In this document: positions 1-14,812 of the stretch, in pieces
How the letters are laid out: each line of letters opens with the position of its first letter
Numbering within the stretch: the first letter of the stretch is position 1
Origin: Ecdyonurus torrentis
Lineage: Eukaryota > Arthropoda > Insecta > Ephemeroptera > Heptageniidae
Direction: 5' to 3'
Assembly (NCBI GenBank): GCA_949318235.1
Contig: OX439137.1
Location: 14,211,291 to 14,275,290, forward strand
Length of the DNA stretch: 64,000 nucleotides
Position numbers and translations under genes: made by a program
The notes under the pieces: generated by a model
What the model was told of the DNA's origin: nothing
The model's input: the letters and a program-made list of their open reading frames with translations, nothing else
Database searches by the model: none

Positions 1-54
1 AAATTGTGATAAGGTCATTTTATAATGATTACATAATTGTTATTTTTGTTTCAG

Positions 55-413
55 ATGAGATAGCTTGCAGTGTACTAGAAGTTCTCAAGTAATCTAGCCA
101 CATAAGAAACTTCTATCATTTTTGCATTGTTGAGAAGTCACGATTGTCATTTAAATGAATGTTATGTTTGTGAAGTTTTCAACAATATAGAAATCATTTG
201 GTCAGAGTACATGGTATCTACAGACTTAAGGATAGCTCTTCAAAGGCCACGACACAGAATCTTGTATTTTTTAAAGAATTTTCTCCAAAGATGCTACATA
301 TTTTTTGCTACAAGCTAAAAGGAAAGCATACTATCACACTAGTCAAGCTAACTTACTGCTGCAAACTAAATCAATTGTGAAATTTCAACTTGGTGATCTC
401 TACGTGAATAAAA
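55..413 (+). other. Possible exon edge and 5' leader of the repeat/zinc-finger gene
   Basis: A pyrimidine stretch ending in TTTCAG at 54 looks like a 3' splice acceptor, so an exon may begin at 55. The sequence after it has early stops in all forward frames, so it is probably 5' UTR or the tail of a gene lying off the window. Bases about 160-215 resemble intron sequence near 11880-11945 of the next zinc-finger gene, so part of this stretch could itself be intronic. Confidence 0.4.
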
Positions 414-3400
414 ATGTCGCTGCCTGCTGACAGTAACATAGAAACCAATGATTCCACCATGATTTCTTCTAGTAACATAAACATAGGTGGTAATATAGGA
501 GGAAAAATAAGTGGTAAATTGGGAGGCAAATGGGGAGGTGAAACAGGTGATAACATTGGAGGTAAATGGGGAGGTGGAATGAGCAATGAATGGGAAAGTG
601 AAACAGGAGGTAAAATAAGTGGCAAATGGGGAGGTAAAACAGGTGGTAAATGCGCAGGTAAAATGAGTGGTAAGTGGGGAGGTAAAACTAGTAGTAAAAT
701 AAGTAGCAAATGGGGAAGTAAAAAACAAGGTGAATGGGAAAATGATACCAGTGGTAAATTGAGTGGTAATTGGGAAGGTGGAGCAAGTGGTGAATGTGAA
801 GGTGAAATAAGTGGTAAATGGGGAACTGAAATGAGTGGTAAATGGGCTGGTGAAGCAAGTGGTAAAAGAGGAGGTAAATGGGAAAGTGATGCAAGTGGGA
901 AAATAGGAGGAAAATGGGAAAGTGGTAAAATAGGAGGGGCATGGGAAAGTGATGCAAGTGGGAAATGGGGAGGAAAAACAAGTGGTAAAATGGGAGGGAA
1001 ATGGGAAAGTGATGCAAGTGGGAAATGGGGAGGAAAAACAAGTGGTAAAATGGGAGGGAAATGGGAAAGTGATGCAAGTGGGAAATGGGGAGGGAAAACA
1101 AGTGGTAAAATGGGAGGAGATTGGGGAGGTGAAGCAAGTGATGAATGGGAAGGTGAAACAAGTGGTGAATTGGGAGATGAAATAAGTGGTGAATGGGAAG
1201 GTGACATAATCCGGAAAATGGGAGGTAAATGGGAATGTGATGCAAGTGGGAAAACAATTGGTAAAATGGGAGGGCAATGGGAAAGTGGTGCAAGTGGGAA
1301 AATGGGAGGAGATTGGGGAGGTGAAACAAGTGATGCAAGTTGTATAATGGGTGGAAAATTAGGAGTTGAAACAAGTGGTAAAATGGGAGGAAAATGGGTA
1401 AGTAATGCAAGTGGTAAAATCGGTGGAAAATTAGGAGTTGAAGCAAGTGGCAAAATGAGAGGGAAATGGGCAGGTGAAACATGTGGTGAAAGAGGGAAAT
1501 GGGAAAGTGTTGCAAGTGGGAATACAAGTGGTAAAATGGGAGGACAATGGGAAAGTGGTGCAAGTGGGAAAATGGGAGGGAAATGGGAAAGTAATGCAAG
1601 TGGGAAATGGGGAGGAAAAACAAGTGGAAAAATGGGAGGAGATTGGGGAGGTGAAGCAAGTGATGAATGGGAAGGTGAAACAAGTGGTGAATTTGGAGAT
1701 GAAATAAGTGGTGAATGGGAAGGTGATATAAGCCGGAAAATGGGAGGTAAATGGGAATGTGATGCAAGTGGGAAAACAATTGGTAAAATGGGAGGGCAAT
1801 GGGAAAGTGGTGCAAGTGGGAAAATGGGAGGAGATTGGGGAGGTGAAACAAGTGGTATAATGGGTGGTAAATTAGGAGTTGAAACAAGTGGTAAAACGGG
1901 AGGAAAATGGGTAAGTAATGCAAGTGGGAAAATCAGTGGAAAATTAGGAGTTGAAGCAAGTGGAAAAATGGGAGGGAAATGGGAAGGGCATACAAGTGGT
2001 AAAATGGGAGGGAAGTGGGAAAGTGATGCAAGTGGGAAAATGGGAGGAGATTGGGGAGGTGAAACAAGTGATGCAAGTGGTATGATGGGTGGGAATTTAG
2101 GAGTTGTAACAAGAGGTAAAATGGGAGGGAAATGGGAAAGTAATGCAAGTGGTAAAATCATTGGAAAATTAGGAGTTGAAGCAAGTGGTAAAATGGGAGG
2201 GAAATGGGAAAGTAATGGAAGTGGTAAAATGGGAGGAGATTGGGGAGGTGAAACAAGTGGTATAATGGGTGGTAAATTAGGAGTTGAAACAAGTGGTAAA
2301 ATGGGAGGAAAATGGGTAAGTAATGCAAGTGGGAAAATCAGTGGAAAATTAGGAGTTGAAGCAAGTGGAAAAATGGGAGGGAAATGGGAAGGGCATACAA
2401 GTGGTAAAATGGGAGGGAAGTGGGAAAATGATGCAAGTGGTAAAATGGGAGGAGATTGGGGAGGTGAAACAAGTGATGCAAGTGGTATGATGGGTGGGAA
2501 TTTAGGAGTTGTAACAAGAGGTAAAATGGGAGGGAAATGGGAAAGTAATGCAAGTGGTAAAATCATTGGAAAATTAGGAGTTGAAGCAAGTGGTAAAATG
2601 CGAGGGAAATGGGAAAGTAATGAAAGTGGTACAATGGGAGGTGATTGGGGAGGTGAAACAAGTGATGCAAGTGTTATAATGGGTGGGAAATTAGGAGTTG
2701 AAACAAGAGGTAAAATGGGAGGGAAATGGGAAAGTAATGCAAGTGGTAAAATCGGTGGAAAATTAGGAGTTGAAGCAAGTGGTAAAATGGGAGGGAAATG
2801 GGAAAGTGATGCAAGTGGTAAAATGGGAGGTGATTGGGGAAGTGATGCAAGTGTTATAATGGGTGGGAAATTAGGAGTTGAAACAAGAGGTAAAATGGGA
2901 GGGAAATGGGAAAGTGATGCGAGTGGTAAAATGGGAGGAGATTGGGGAGGTGAAACAAGTGATGCAAGTGGTATAATGGGTGGGGAATTAGGAGTTGAAA
3001 CAAGAGGTAAAATGGGAGGAAAGTGGGGAAGTAATGCAAGTGGGAAATTAGGAGTTGAAACAAGTGGTAAAATGGGAGGAAAATGGGGAAATAATGCGAG
3101 TGGCAAATTGGGAGGAGATTGGGGAGGTGAAACCAGTGATGTAAGTGGTATAATGGGTGGGGAATTAGGAGTTGAAACAAGAGGTAAAATGGGAGGAAAG
3201 TGGGGAAGTAATGCAAGTGGGAAATTAGGAGTTGAAACAAGTGGTAAAATGGGAGGAAAATGGGGAAGTAATGCGAGTGGCAAATTGGGAGGAGATTGGG
3301 GAGGTGAAACCAGTGATGTAAGTGGTATAATGGGTGGGAAATTAGAAGTTGAAACAAGAGGTAAAATGGGTGGAAATTGGGGAATTAATGCGAGTGGCAA

Positions 3401-6400
3401 ATTGGGAGGAGATTGGGGAAGTGAAACAAGTCATGCAAGTGGTATAATGGTTGGGAAATTAGGAGTTCAAACAAGTGGTAAAATGGGAGGGAAATGGGAA
3501 AGTGGTGCAAGTGGCAAAATGGGTGGAGATTGGGGAGGTGAAACAAGTGATGCAAGTGGTATAATGGGTGGGGAATTAGGAGTTGAAACAAGTGGTAAAA
3601 TGGGAGGAAAATGGGGAAGTAATGCGAGTGGCAAATTGGGAGGAGATTGGGGAGGTGAAACCAGTGATGTAAGTGGTATAATGGGTGGGAAATTAGGAGT
3701 TGAAACAAGAGGTAAAATGGGTGGAAATTGGGGAAGTAATGCGAGTGGCAAATTGGGAGGAGATTGGGGAGGTGAAACCAGTGATGCAAGTGGTATAATG
3801 AATGGGAAATTAGGAGTTGAAACAAGAGGTAAAATGGGTGGAAAGTGGGGAAGTAATGCAAGTGGGAAATTAGGAGTTGAAACAAGTGGTAAAATGGGAG
3901 GAAAATGGGGAAGTAATGCAAGTGTAGGAGGTAAATGGAGAAGCAGTGCAAGTGGTAAAATGGGAGGAAAATGGGGAAGTAATGTAAGTGGTAAAATCGG
4001 TGGGACATTAAGAGTTGTAAAAAGTGGAAAAATTGGAGGGAAATGGGATAGTGATGCAAGTGGTAAAATGGGAGGAGATTGGGGAGGTGAAACAAGTTAT
4101 GCAAGTGGTATAATGGGTGGGAAATTAGGTGTTGAAACAAGTGGTAAAATGGGAGGAGATTGGGGAGGTGAAACAAGTGATGCAAGTGGTATAATGGGTG
4201 GGAAATTAGGAGTTGAAACAAGTGCTAAAATGGGAGGGCAATGGGGAAGTAATGCAAGTGGTATAATGGGTGGGAAATTAGGTGTTGAAACAAGTGGTAA
4301 AATGGGAGGAGATTGGGGAGGTGAAACAAGTTATGCAAGTGGTATAATGGGTGGGAAATTAGGAGTTGAAACAAGTGGTAAAATGGGAGGGCAATGGGGA
4401 AGTAATGCGAGTGGTAAAATCAGTGGAAAGTTAGGAGTGGAAATAAGTGGTAAAAAGGACGGGAAATGGGGAAGTGGTACAAGTGGTAAAATAGATGAAA
4501 AATTAGGAGTTGAAACAAGTGGTAAAATGGGAGGGAAATGGGGAAGTGATGCAAGTGTAGGAGGTAAATGGAGAAGCAGTGCAAGTGGTAAAATGAGAGG
4601 GAAATGGGGAATGCCTGGTAAGAAAATGCCTGAAGATGATTTTGAAATATCAGTAGAACTTGAGAAACTAATACAAGAGGCTGAAAAACTGTCAGCAGCA
4701 GGCGTAGGTGGTAAAATTGATGCACAAACTTTCCATGATAGTGTTAATATGATAGATGAAACACCATTCAATTTAAATTGTCCATCGGAGAAAGAAAAAT
4801 CTGAAGAATTAGATAATTTAATAAAGGAAGTTGAAAATTTACCATTAGATAAGGAGATTGTTTCTTCTCTAACAACTAGTTTATCAGAAATTTGTGAGTT
4901 GGAAGCCAATAAAGATACAGTTTCTGGAAAAGTTATACCAAATAAATCAAAAAGTGTCGTGGAAGTAGGTAAGCCAGGTGTTGATAATGTCAGAGCAGAA
5001 GCTTCTTATGAATTAAGGATTGAATCTACAGTTGCATTTCATATTGGTAAAGGATATCTATATTTACTTGATAAACTTGAGAGTTCTGAAGTTGTGGATG
5101 TGAATACTTCAATTGAGAAAAAAACAACAGTCAAAGCTGATGATCTAAAGTCACCTAGTACGTCTTGTGCAGGCCAAGAAAAAGAGCAGCCTCAAGTAAG
5201 CTTTATTTTATGGGAAGGTTTACTTGAATTGCAAAAAAATAATAATAATAATAATAATTTCATGTTTTAGTTACTGTTCTTTCTCAAGTGGTAATTTAAA
5301 GTCAAACTATTAACTTTGATTTTAAAGGAATAAAAGTATAGAGAAAAACTGTAAGGGCCTTATACAGTCCAGTAAAAAATCTTGCTAGCACAGATATAAT
5401 AATAGCTTTTGGTATAAGACTTCATTAAATATAGAGCATACTAAACTTCATGCCTTCATCTGTCCATACTGACAGAAAAATCACTAGTAATTTGTATTAT
5501 CATGATACAATTAATCACTAGGTCAAGAGGAAGTGCTATTGACTTACCTTGAAAGGGATGTGTAGTGTCATGATGTGTATGTATTAAATTTTGTCTTACT
5601 TTGTGTTTCAGATTAAGAAACCTCGTCCACAAGGAAGTGTAAAAAAAGTGGTTCCAAGATTTGATACTACAGTTGTACATCACTTCAAATGCAGCAACTG
5701 CTCTCACAGCTACCCAGAACAAAGACAATTAGACTTTCACTTACTTATGATACATGGAATTAAAAAGTATCAGTGTTATAAATGCAAATACGAAACTAGT
5801 AGTAAAAAATGGCTGGAAACTCATGTTTCACAAGAACATCTTAAACGACAGGTTTTTAGATGTAGCATATGTAAGGAACAAGTACCAAACTTAAGATACT
5901 TAGAGTCACATTTAAAACAAACTCATCATATTAAAAAAGTACATAAATGTCTGATCTGTTGTCAAATATTCAAAACTCTATCAGCTTTAGTTAATCATGA
6001 GAATTTTATCCACAAAGCAAGAGGATATGCTCCTAAAGCAGATCCTAAATTCATTACTTTTCCTTGTAACAAGTGTAAAAAAGTATTTACCCGAGAAGGA
6101 AATCTTGTTGAGCACTTGAGAAGTCATAAAAGAAGAGTTAAACTGAAATGTGAATTTGTTGAATGTAAACAATTACGATTCTATTCAAAATTAAGTTACA
6201 TCAAACATATAAAAGAAATTCATAAATCTAAAGCTTGTCGTAATTGCTTAAAAGCATTAAAATCAAATGCACAATTTGTCTATCATTTAAGTGTAGACTC
6301 AGAATGTTTCCAGTATTATGAAACTATTTCAAATCCTGGTGCAAAGAAAAAGAAAGATAATAATATCAATGATGATGAAGCTGAATATAATGATTTATTA

Positions 6401-6886
6401 AAAAATATGCCATTCATTCCGAATTTAAGTGAATTAGAACAGACAGTTGAACAAATAGAATATGATAATGAATTCTTAAAAAGTATAGGAGAAGATGCTG
6501 ATGTAAATGCACCTGTTATTACTACTACTGCCCCTCTTAAGATTGAAGAATTAAAATGTAATGATTGTAATATTAAATTCAGAGAAGAATTAACGTTTGG
6601 TAAACATATGACGTTAGTTCATAATAACTTAGAATGTTATAGGTGTTCAAGAAAATTTAGTTCTAAAGAAAAAATCTTAGAACATATTAATGTACATTAT
6701 TTGGATATTAAATATGACTACAGATGTAAGAAATGTTCCAAGTGTTTTAGATATAGATCAAATTTGACCTTACATGAAACAAAAGATGATTGTACTACGC
6801 CAAAAGTAATACCTATGGATTTACCTCCAATTACTGGAGTACATAAGGGGCATATGTTTCATGGTCCTCCTTCTTTATGTCTTTGA
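414..6886 (+). CDS. Giant Gly/Lys/Trp repeat protein fused to ten C2H2 zinc fingers
   Basis: Two coding exons are predicted, 414-5195 and 5612-6886, giving 2018 residues. Exon 1 starts at an ATG with an in-frame stop at 405 and ends at a good donor (CAA then GTAAGC). The exon 2 acceptor is TTTCAG, and both sides are phase 0. Residues 1-25 are unique. About 26-1398 are tandem 12-residue units of the type SGKMGGKWESNA. Residues 1399-1594 are unique and acidic. Exon 2 has about ten C2H2 or C2HC fingers (for example CNKCKKVF...HLRSH); two end in Cys instead of His. An acidic spacer separates fingers 7 and 8. A nuclear nucleic-acid-binding protein is the natural inference; the role of the repeats is unknown. 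The repeat ORF could be inflated by collapsed or expanded repeat assembly, but the unique flanks stay in frame. AATAAA-type signals lie near 7522 and 7612. Confidence 0.75.
487..4609 (+). repeat. Coding minisatellite, 36-bp unit
   Basis: About 4.1 kb of degenerate 36-bp units encode 12 residues each, mostly S-G-K-M-G-G-K/D-W-x-x-x-A/T, with some 15-residue variants that add S-D-A/V. Variants are arranged in higher-order blocks (KWESNA, DWGGET, KLGVET), as expected from unequal exchange. The array has almost no proline and many matched Lys and Asp/Glu residues. No unit contains a stop in the sense frame, and long stretches are also open on the opposite strand. Confidence 0.9.
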
Positions 6887-6907
6887 TTTATATTAGGCTA
6901 TATTATG

Positions 6908-6938
<31 letters not shown>

Positions 6939-8363
6939 CATTTGCTGCACGTATTTTTATTAATACTTAATATTAATACAAATTTGCTTTTTTGGTAAAT
7001 GGATTTTATAAAGCAGCTGTATATTTTAGTATTTTAAAATCTCTAGTCCTAATTTTTATTGTTATAGAAATGTATAAAGTATGATCTCTGATGAATTTAA
7101 ATATAACTTATAACAAGAATAATCTAATCACAAGTTGTGGTCAATTTAATTTTAATTAGTGGGTTTACCAGTTTTAATTGTAGGTATTTATATTTATTAC
7201 AATGTATGTACAATATATTATAAGTTAAAATATTGTATTTTTCCTCTCACATTATAATATATGTATTTTTTTTTTTCTCTCTTGCTATGTATTACTTTCT
7301 AGTCATTTTTAATGTTAAGAGAGTGTCGTTTTTATAATTGTAATTTATTCTTTATGAATAGTACTAACTGTTGTATATTAATTTTGTAAGCTGCAAATTA
7401 CAGTACAGGCATTGCATTCAAAATATTGTATGTGAAAGTTTTTTTTTTTTTTTTGAGGGGGGGGGGGAGTCAACTAATTTTGCATAGATTTTACACCATT
7501 GCAAAAAAAAAATTTAAAAGAAAATAAAAACTGCATTGTTAACATTCCATTTTGCCATGCTAAAAGCCTATATAAAAAATAATATGGACCAAAACATATA
7601 AATAAGATACTCAATAAATAGTAGATTTAATAATTCATAAAATGATCTTTAATAAAAAAAAATGTAAATTGTAATATTAATTATTTTTATTTTTAATTAA
7701 TAAATTACTGAAGTAAAATTGCAATGGTCTCAATATTTTTATATAATAAATAACAGGGATATAAAAAATACTTTATTTGATCAAAATTATGTGTCTTCAA
7801 GTGAAGATATCCTTTATAATTTATATATAATCAAATGAAATATATAAATCTCAACTTTTAATAATATGTATAATATAATGTATGGCTTCATAGGGAAATC
7901 ATTATGGAATAAAACCTATAAGCATTTTAAATGCTTGGTAATGTATATTATAAACATATCATCCGTAACTATATATAATATATAAAAAAAATACAAAATA
8001 AACTGCATGCTAATGTAGGTGTTTTAAAATTGATTCTAGTCAATATTTGAGTATTAATTGTATCGTAATATAATGCAGATTCCACATTTTATGGTATAGT
8101 GGACTTATCTGTCAGTATTATTTTTTTTATTCAGTAACGCATGTGTAGTAAACAAAAGTTTAATTTACTGAAACTATTGATTTACTTATATTGTACATCA
8201 TGCCTTTTGTTAATTAAAAGTCCTATATATATATAGGCTATACAAAGTATTGAATGATGCAAACTAATATATTCTTTACGACTAATTAAGCCTGTATCAA
8301 ATTGTATCATATATATATAGTAGACTACAGTAAATAAATGTGTGATCCGTGGTGTGACTATTA
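6887..8363. other. 3' UTR and AT-rich intergenic sequence
   Basis: A T tract of about 30 bases (6909-6938) follows the stop codon closely. A T tract plus a G run lies at about 7440-7468. Several AATAAA sequences occur between 7522 and 7620. I see no coding potential or inverted-repeat element here. Confidence 0.6.
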
Positions 8364-8365
8364 TA

Positions 8366-8893
8366 TTGTTGGGTTAGAGCACAAACCGTGTATCTACAAA
8401 AGGAGCAAGGGTCAATTGTTATACAAGAAGATTGTTTTTTTTTTTTTTTTTTTTTTTGCTTGCCATATTGTGTTATTGTGCTATATACACCAATCCCAGT
8501 CCCAGTCAAGACATTGTCTTATCGACAGGTAAGGACTTTCCAATTAATGGAAAAGCACACACAGGCCGGCTACGGCCTAAGTACACAGCCCGGCATTCAC
8601 ATGACAACCTAGAGAAACCGTGGAAACATCTACGCAGGCTGGTCGGTGCAATCACATCAATCATGCACCTCCCCAATACTGTGCGTTGTCATGGAATGCA
8701 TGTAAACATACATCGTGCAACGTGTTGTGCTCTCACACTTCACGTACGCACCCAGCAGTGGCTCGAACCTATACTCGGTGAGGAGTACAGAGTTGCGAGT
8801 CAGCTGCCTTCACCACTCGGCCATACCAGCTCGGTATAAGAGTTTCAACTTAGCTGCTTTTGTAGATATACGGTTTGTGCTATAACCCAACAA
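8366..8893. mobile_element. TA-flanked inverted-repeat element (MITE)
   Basis: The ends are near-perfect inverted repeats of about 35 bp (left TTGTTGGGTTAGAGC, matched by the complement at the right end). Both ends are flanked by TA at 8364 and 8894, the target duplication expected of Tc1/mariner-like elements. No transposase is present. Much of the inside is a nested SINE. Confidence 0.75.
8434..8838 (-). mobile_element. tRNA-derived SINE, nested in the MITE
   Basis: Read on the minus strand, the head (about 8838-8750) resembles a Ser/Leu-type tRNA, with an A box TGGCCGAGTGG and a B box GGTTCGAGCC, the two internal RNA polymerase III promoter elements. The body continues for about 300 bp and ends in a poly(A) tract, seen as a T tract at about 8436-8457. 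A similar tail (ACAATTACGCAATATAGC then A) occurs at about 11175-11215. I cannot assign the SINE family. Confidence 0.7.
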
Positions 8894-9017
8894 TACATGT
8901 ATTGCGTATTTAGTATTAAATGTGAATATATGTGTTTGCTTTTTTTATGAGATGTTATGTACCATGTACCCAATGCTGTATGTATCATATTCCAAGTTAG
9001 GATCAATTATACATATG

Positions 9018-9141
9018 TACAGCTCTGGACAAAAGTTCCCGAAGAAAGCAGCGGCGGCCGCTGCGTTTTCTCATAAAGATAACATAGTGTAGTTGCGGGT
9101 TGCCTATGCAAATCGTTCGGGAACTTTTGGCCAGAGCTGTA
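9018..9141. mobile_element. Short palindromic MITE
   Basis: A 124-bp fold-back element has ends TACAGCTCTGGACAAAAG and its complement. Its termini resemble those of 10088-10383. The TA at each end fits a Tc1/mariner-type target. It carries no gene. Confidence 0.75.
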
Positions 9142-10087
9142 CGTGTAATGTAAAAGCACATTTATTTTGTTTCATTTGTGAATGGTTTTTTTTTTCCACA
9201 CATTTTTGACTAATTGAGTGTACTATCTATAAATAATAAAAGTATAGCAAAATGTCTATTTTTGTTACAATTTCATTCCAATATTCATTATGTCCTTTCC
9301 TTTTAAAAGTTCATTATTATAATCACATGTCTACCATCCTATCGCATTGTATATGGGCATATAGCAAAAGCATGCAAGAAAGAAAATATATTATGTAGAT
9401 GAGTTTCAATACCATTTTTCAATGCTGAAGCTGGAGTGGAGCCTGAAGCAAATTAAAAGGACACAAAGGAATTCAGAGTTCAGACTTCCAGCTTCCAGCA
9501 CTTGGACACTTTGTTTTTTAAAAAAAATGCGCCAAAATTATTTGAACAGATGAAAAACGTGAAAAATAAACATGGCGTCTTAAGTGTTCAAAATTTGTAA
9601 ACGTTGTGTAAATTTACACCTAAATTTGTAATAAATGCAGTCTCTGTCTCTATAATACGAATTATTAGGTTACATTTTGTATACAGCAGTAAGTTATTAT
9701 TATATTTGCTTATTAATCATGTTGGTTAAATCATAATTTCTGTGTTATATTTAAATTTCCTTGAGGATGGATTAGTTATGTTTTATGTTGCTCTGCCCCA
9801 CTCTGCCAATACCTATCCTATAGCCTATAGCTATTATGGTATTATCATTTACTATGTTGTTATGTATGTATAATGTTGGTGTGGTGAGTTTCATATGTGG
9901 TTACGGATACGGTATGATATGCACTGCATATTAGATGATACGTACAAACATATGTATACGGTATACGATACGTACTCTGCCCAATTGCAATTTAATATGT
10001 ATATAGCGCAATAACATATGTAGCGCAAGTTGACTGCTAAATATATGCATACATAAGTATAGTCATCACATCACGGTCATGTGTATG
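9142..10087. other. Intergenic sequence
   Basis: AT-rich sequence with no supported gene. There is a loose inverted similarity (GAAGCTGGAG / CTTCCAGCTTCCAG) at about 9425-9500, which I do not interpret. Confidence 0.5.
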
Positions 10088-10383
10088 TACACCTCTCGAC
10101 AAAAGTTTCCAAACAATTTGTATGAACTGAAATAAAGGAACAAACTGTTTTGTGGCCTACTTTTAAAGCGATTTTTTCACTCACTTCCATTTTGTCTTTG
10201 TACGTATATGTGAAGTATGCGTATGTAGCAACGGAAGTGATGTTAGTGATATGCTTAAAACCGCTCTTAAAACAGTTCTTTTTTTAGTCAATATAGGCAA
10301 ACCGCAACCACACCATATGATCTTATGAGAAAACTCGGCTGTCACCGCGCTGCCTTGTTTGGGAACTTTTATCCAGAGGTATA
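10088..10383. mobile_element. MITE related to 9018-9141, with an inner palindrome
   Basis: The ends TACACCTCTCGACAAAAG and AACTTTTATCCAGAGGTATA are inverted copies and resemble the ends of the 9018 element. The inside (about 10132-10300) resembles the palindromes at 26301 and 56765 (AATAAAGGAACAA, then an AAAACAGTTCTT-like return). Confidence 0.65.
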
Positions 10384-10813
10384 CATATGTCTGCATACTT
10401 GGTCCTTCAAACATTTGTGATTGCTATTTATACATATAGCATACTCATATAAGACCCCTGGTGCTGCTAAGCTTTTTTGTCAGCTTCGAGAGTGGTTTGC
10501 TAACCTCAAAACTTTTCCCTTTCAATGCTGCTCAACACACTTTATCCTCAAGTTGTTTTAACATTCTGTATTCTTGATTTTTGCATAACCAAGTGCATAA
10601 AAAGGTTAATTTTTTTAAATGGTAAGAATTTTGTTTTTGCACTTAGTTATGCAAAAATCAATTAAATGTAAAAACACCTTCAAGTCATGCAGCCGCTGAT
10701 CTTTTCAGACAGACCAAGGCCATTTATTTATTTATTTATTTATGTGCAGTATCTATCATTTATGCACAGTTGATTGAGGATGCAATGCATGGGTCTAAGT
10801 TATACTCCGTACA

Positions 10814-10953
10814 GTCAACCGGGGTGAAACTGAAAGCCAATCACAGACCCGCTTTCAAAGTGATCGGTGTCTAGTGAGATAGGTAAAAGTGAAAGCTTGC
10901 ATATGATTGGAGTTTCAATTTCACCCCGCGCTTTCAATTTCACCCCAGTTGAC
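10814..10953. mobile_element. 140-bp fold-back element
   Basis: The terminal inverted repeats are GTCAACCGGGGTGAAAC and its near-complement ending at 10953. The motif GGGGTGAAA recurs inside. There is no coding content. Confidence 0.65.
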
Positions 10954-11174
10954 AACAGTAACAGTAATGTTGCTGCTGAAAAATGTGCCCAATCCAGAAT
11001 CATTTCAACTGCACTTTAACCATTCAGTGGATTTTATAGAGTACGGAACATTAGCAAATTCATACTTTAATTTTATTTTAATTCAATATCATGTATGTGA
11101 TCTAACCTATGGATGCAGTACACATGTTTTATATACGTTATTGAAGGTTAAGAATGCTTGTGTAAGTAGGTTTA

Positions 11175-11330
11175 AAGTTTTTTTTTTTTTTTTTTTTTTT
11201 TGCTATATTGCGTAATTGTCTGAAAGAAGCTCCGTGGAAAAAAGGTCCTTAGATAAAAGGACCTGCCTTCGGCACAGGTATAGCATGTTGGCGAACTGCT
11301 CGCTGGTAGGACCTTTTTTCCAAGGACCTT
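11175..11330. repeat. SINE-like tail and adjoining inverted repeat
   Basis: A T tract at about 11175-11200 followed by GCTATATTGCGTAATTGT matches the 3' end of the SINE at 8434 (minus orientation). Directly after it, GGAAAAAAGGTCCTT (about 11236) and its complement (about 11308-11321) form an inverted repeat. Confidence 0.5.
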
Positions 11331-11398
11331 CCTTCTGTATACCTATTGCTTATTGCAAAATTTACAGTAAGCTCTATACATAACTTTCAATTTCCTAG

Positions 11399-13920
<2,522 letters not shown>

Positions 13921-14287
13921 TATTAAGGTTTTGAAATTTTGCCCAGCCCCCAAAAAAAAAAAAAAAAAAATAGTGTAGCAAATTATAGTTCCAATATAAA
14001 AAGTTCTTGTTTATTTTTAATTTCATACAAAATATAAATGGGAAAAATATTCGAAAGAAAAAATATAATTGCTTTTTTAACAATGCTTTAAAAAAATGCT
14101 TTTACATTTTTTTTCCAAGTTTTATTGGGTTTTGGGTTTTATTGTTTGTTTTAAAAAAACGAAAAATAAAACCCACAAAAAAGTGGGGTTTAGTGGGGGA
14201 AAAAAAACTATCCGTGGCTTTTTTTTTATTTTTTTAACTGGCTATTATTGTATCGATTTTTAACCCATGTATTGATTTTTGTTGCAG

Positions 14288-14812
14288 GCCTCTTCACATC
14301 ATACAACATCATCATATCAAACTCAACATCATGAGAATAAAACCCCAGCTCGTGAGTGTGTTCAGTGTTCAGAATGCCTTCTATATTTCTCATCCAAAAA
14401 TATACTAGTTAAACATTTAAAAAATGGACCTAAATGTTTATCCAATTTTAAAAACGATAATGTGGATAGATTAACTAGATTATTTCAATGTAAATATTGT
14501 GATGCAAGTTTTTCTTACAGAATAAGATTAAAAAATCATGAAAAATTCTTTCATTTTGATGAAAAACATAAAATTTGTTTAATGTGTTCAGGTAAAAAAT
14601 TTATATCACTAGATATGCTAAAAGAGCATTTACAAAACTTACATTCATTTAACAGACAACATGTTTGTTTTATTTGTATGAAAAGTTTCAAATTGAGAAA
14701 ATATTTAAGACATCATTTAAATCATGTTCATGGTAGTATCTTGCCATTTTTAGAAAAAGCAAAGCAAGAACACTATCTTTCTGCAGATACGGTGTCAAAC
14801 TCACAATTGTAA
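14288..14812 (+). CDS. Second zinc-finger exon of the 11.4-kb locus
   Basis: An open exon follows a clear acceptor (TTTTTGTTGCAG, ending 14287) and runs in phase 0 to a stop at 14810-14812, encoding 174 residues. It has four zinc-finger units: a C2HC unit (CSECLLYF...CL), FQCKYCDASF...H, a unit with CLMCSGKKF...H, and CFICMKSF...HLNHVH. Its own start is missing, so it must be spliced from upstream. The phase matches the donor at 11633, so it could replace the exon at 12967 as an alternative C-terminus. A separate gene with unseen 5' exons is also possible. An AATAAA lies near 14997. Confidence 0.65.
   Translation, partial: ASSHHTTSSYQTQHHENKTPARECVQCSECLLYFSSKNILVKHLKNGPKCLSNFKNDNVDRLTRLFQCKYCDASFSYRIRLKNHEKFFHFDEKHKICLMCSGKKFISLDMLKEHLQNLHSFNRQHVCFICMKSFKLRKYLRHHLNHVHGSILPFLEKAKQEHYLSADTVSNSQL

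Noticed and set aside
371..3400. 1009-residue antisense Pro/Leu-rich ORF (and 411-, 303- and 278-residue antisense relatives)
   Set aside because: Mirror image of the coding repeat; no start context, no domain, no splice logic. Kept only as a low-interest finding.
8750..8838. Functional tRNA-Ser/Leu gene
   Set aside because: Has A and B boxes but no closed acceptor stem that I can find, and it continues into a SINE body with an A tail.
8297..8839. Overlapping ORFs of 60-135 residues on both strands
   Set aside because: They lie in the SINE/MITE composite and start in or near T tracts.
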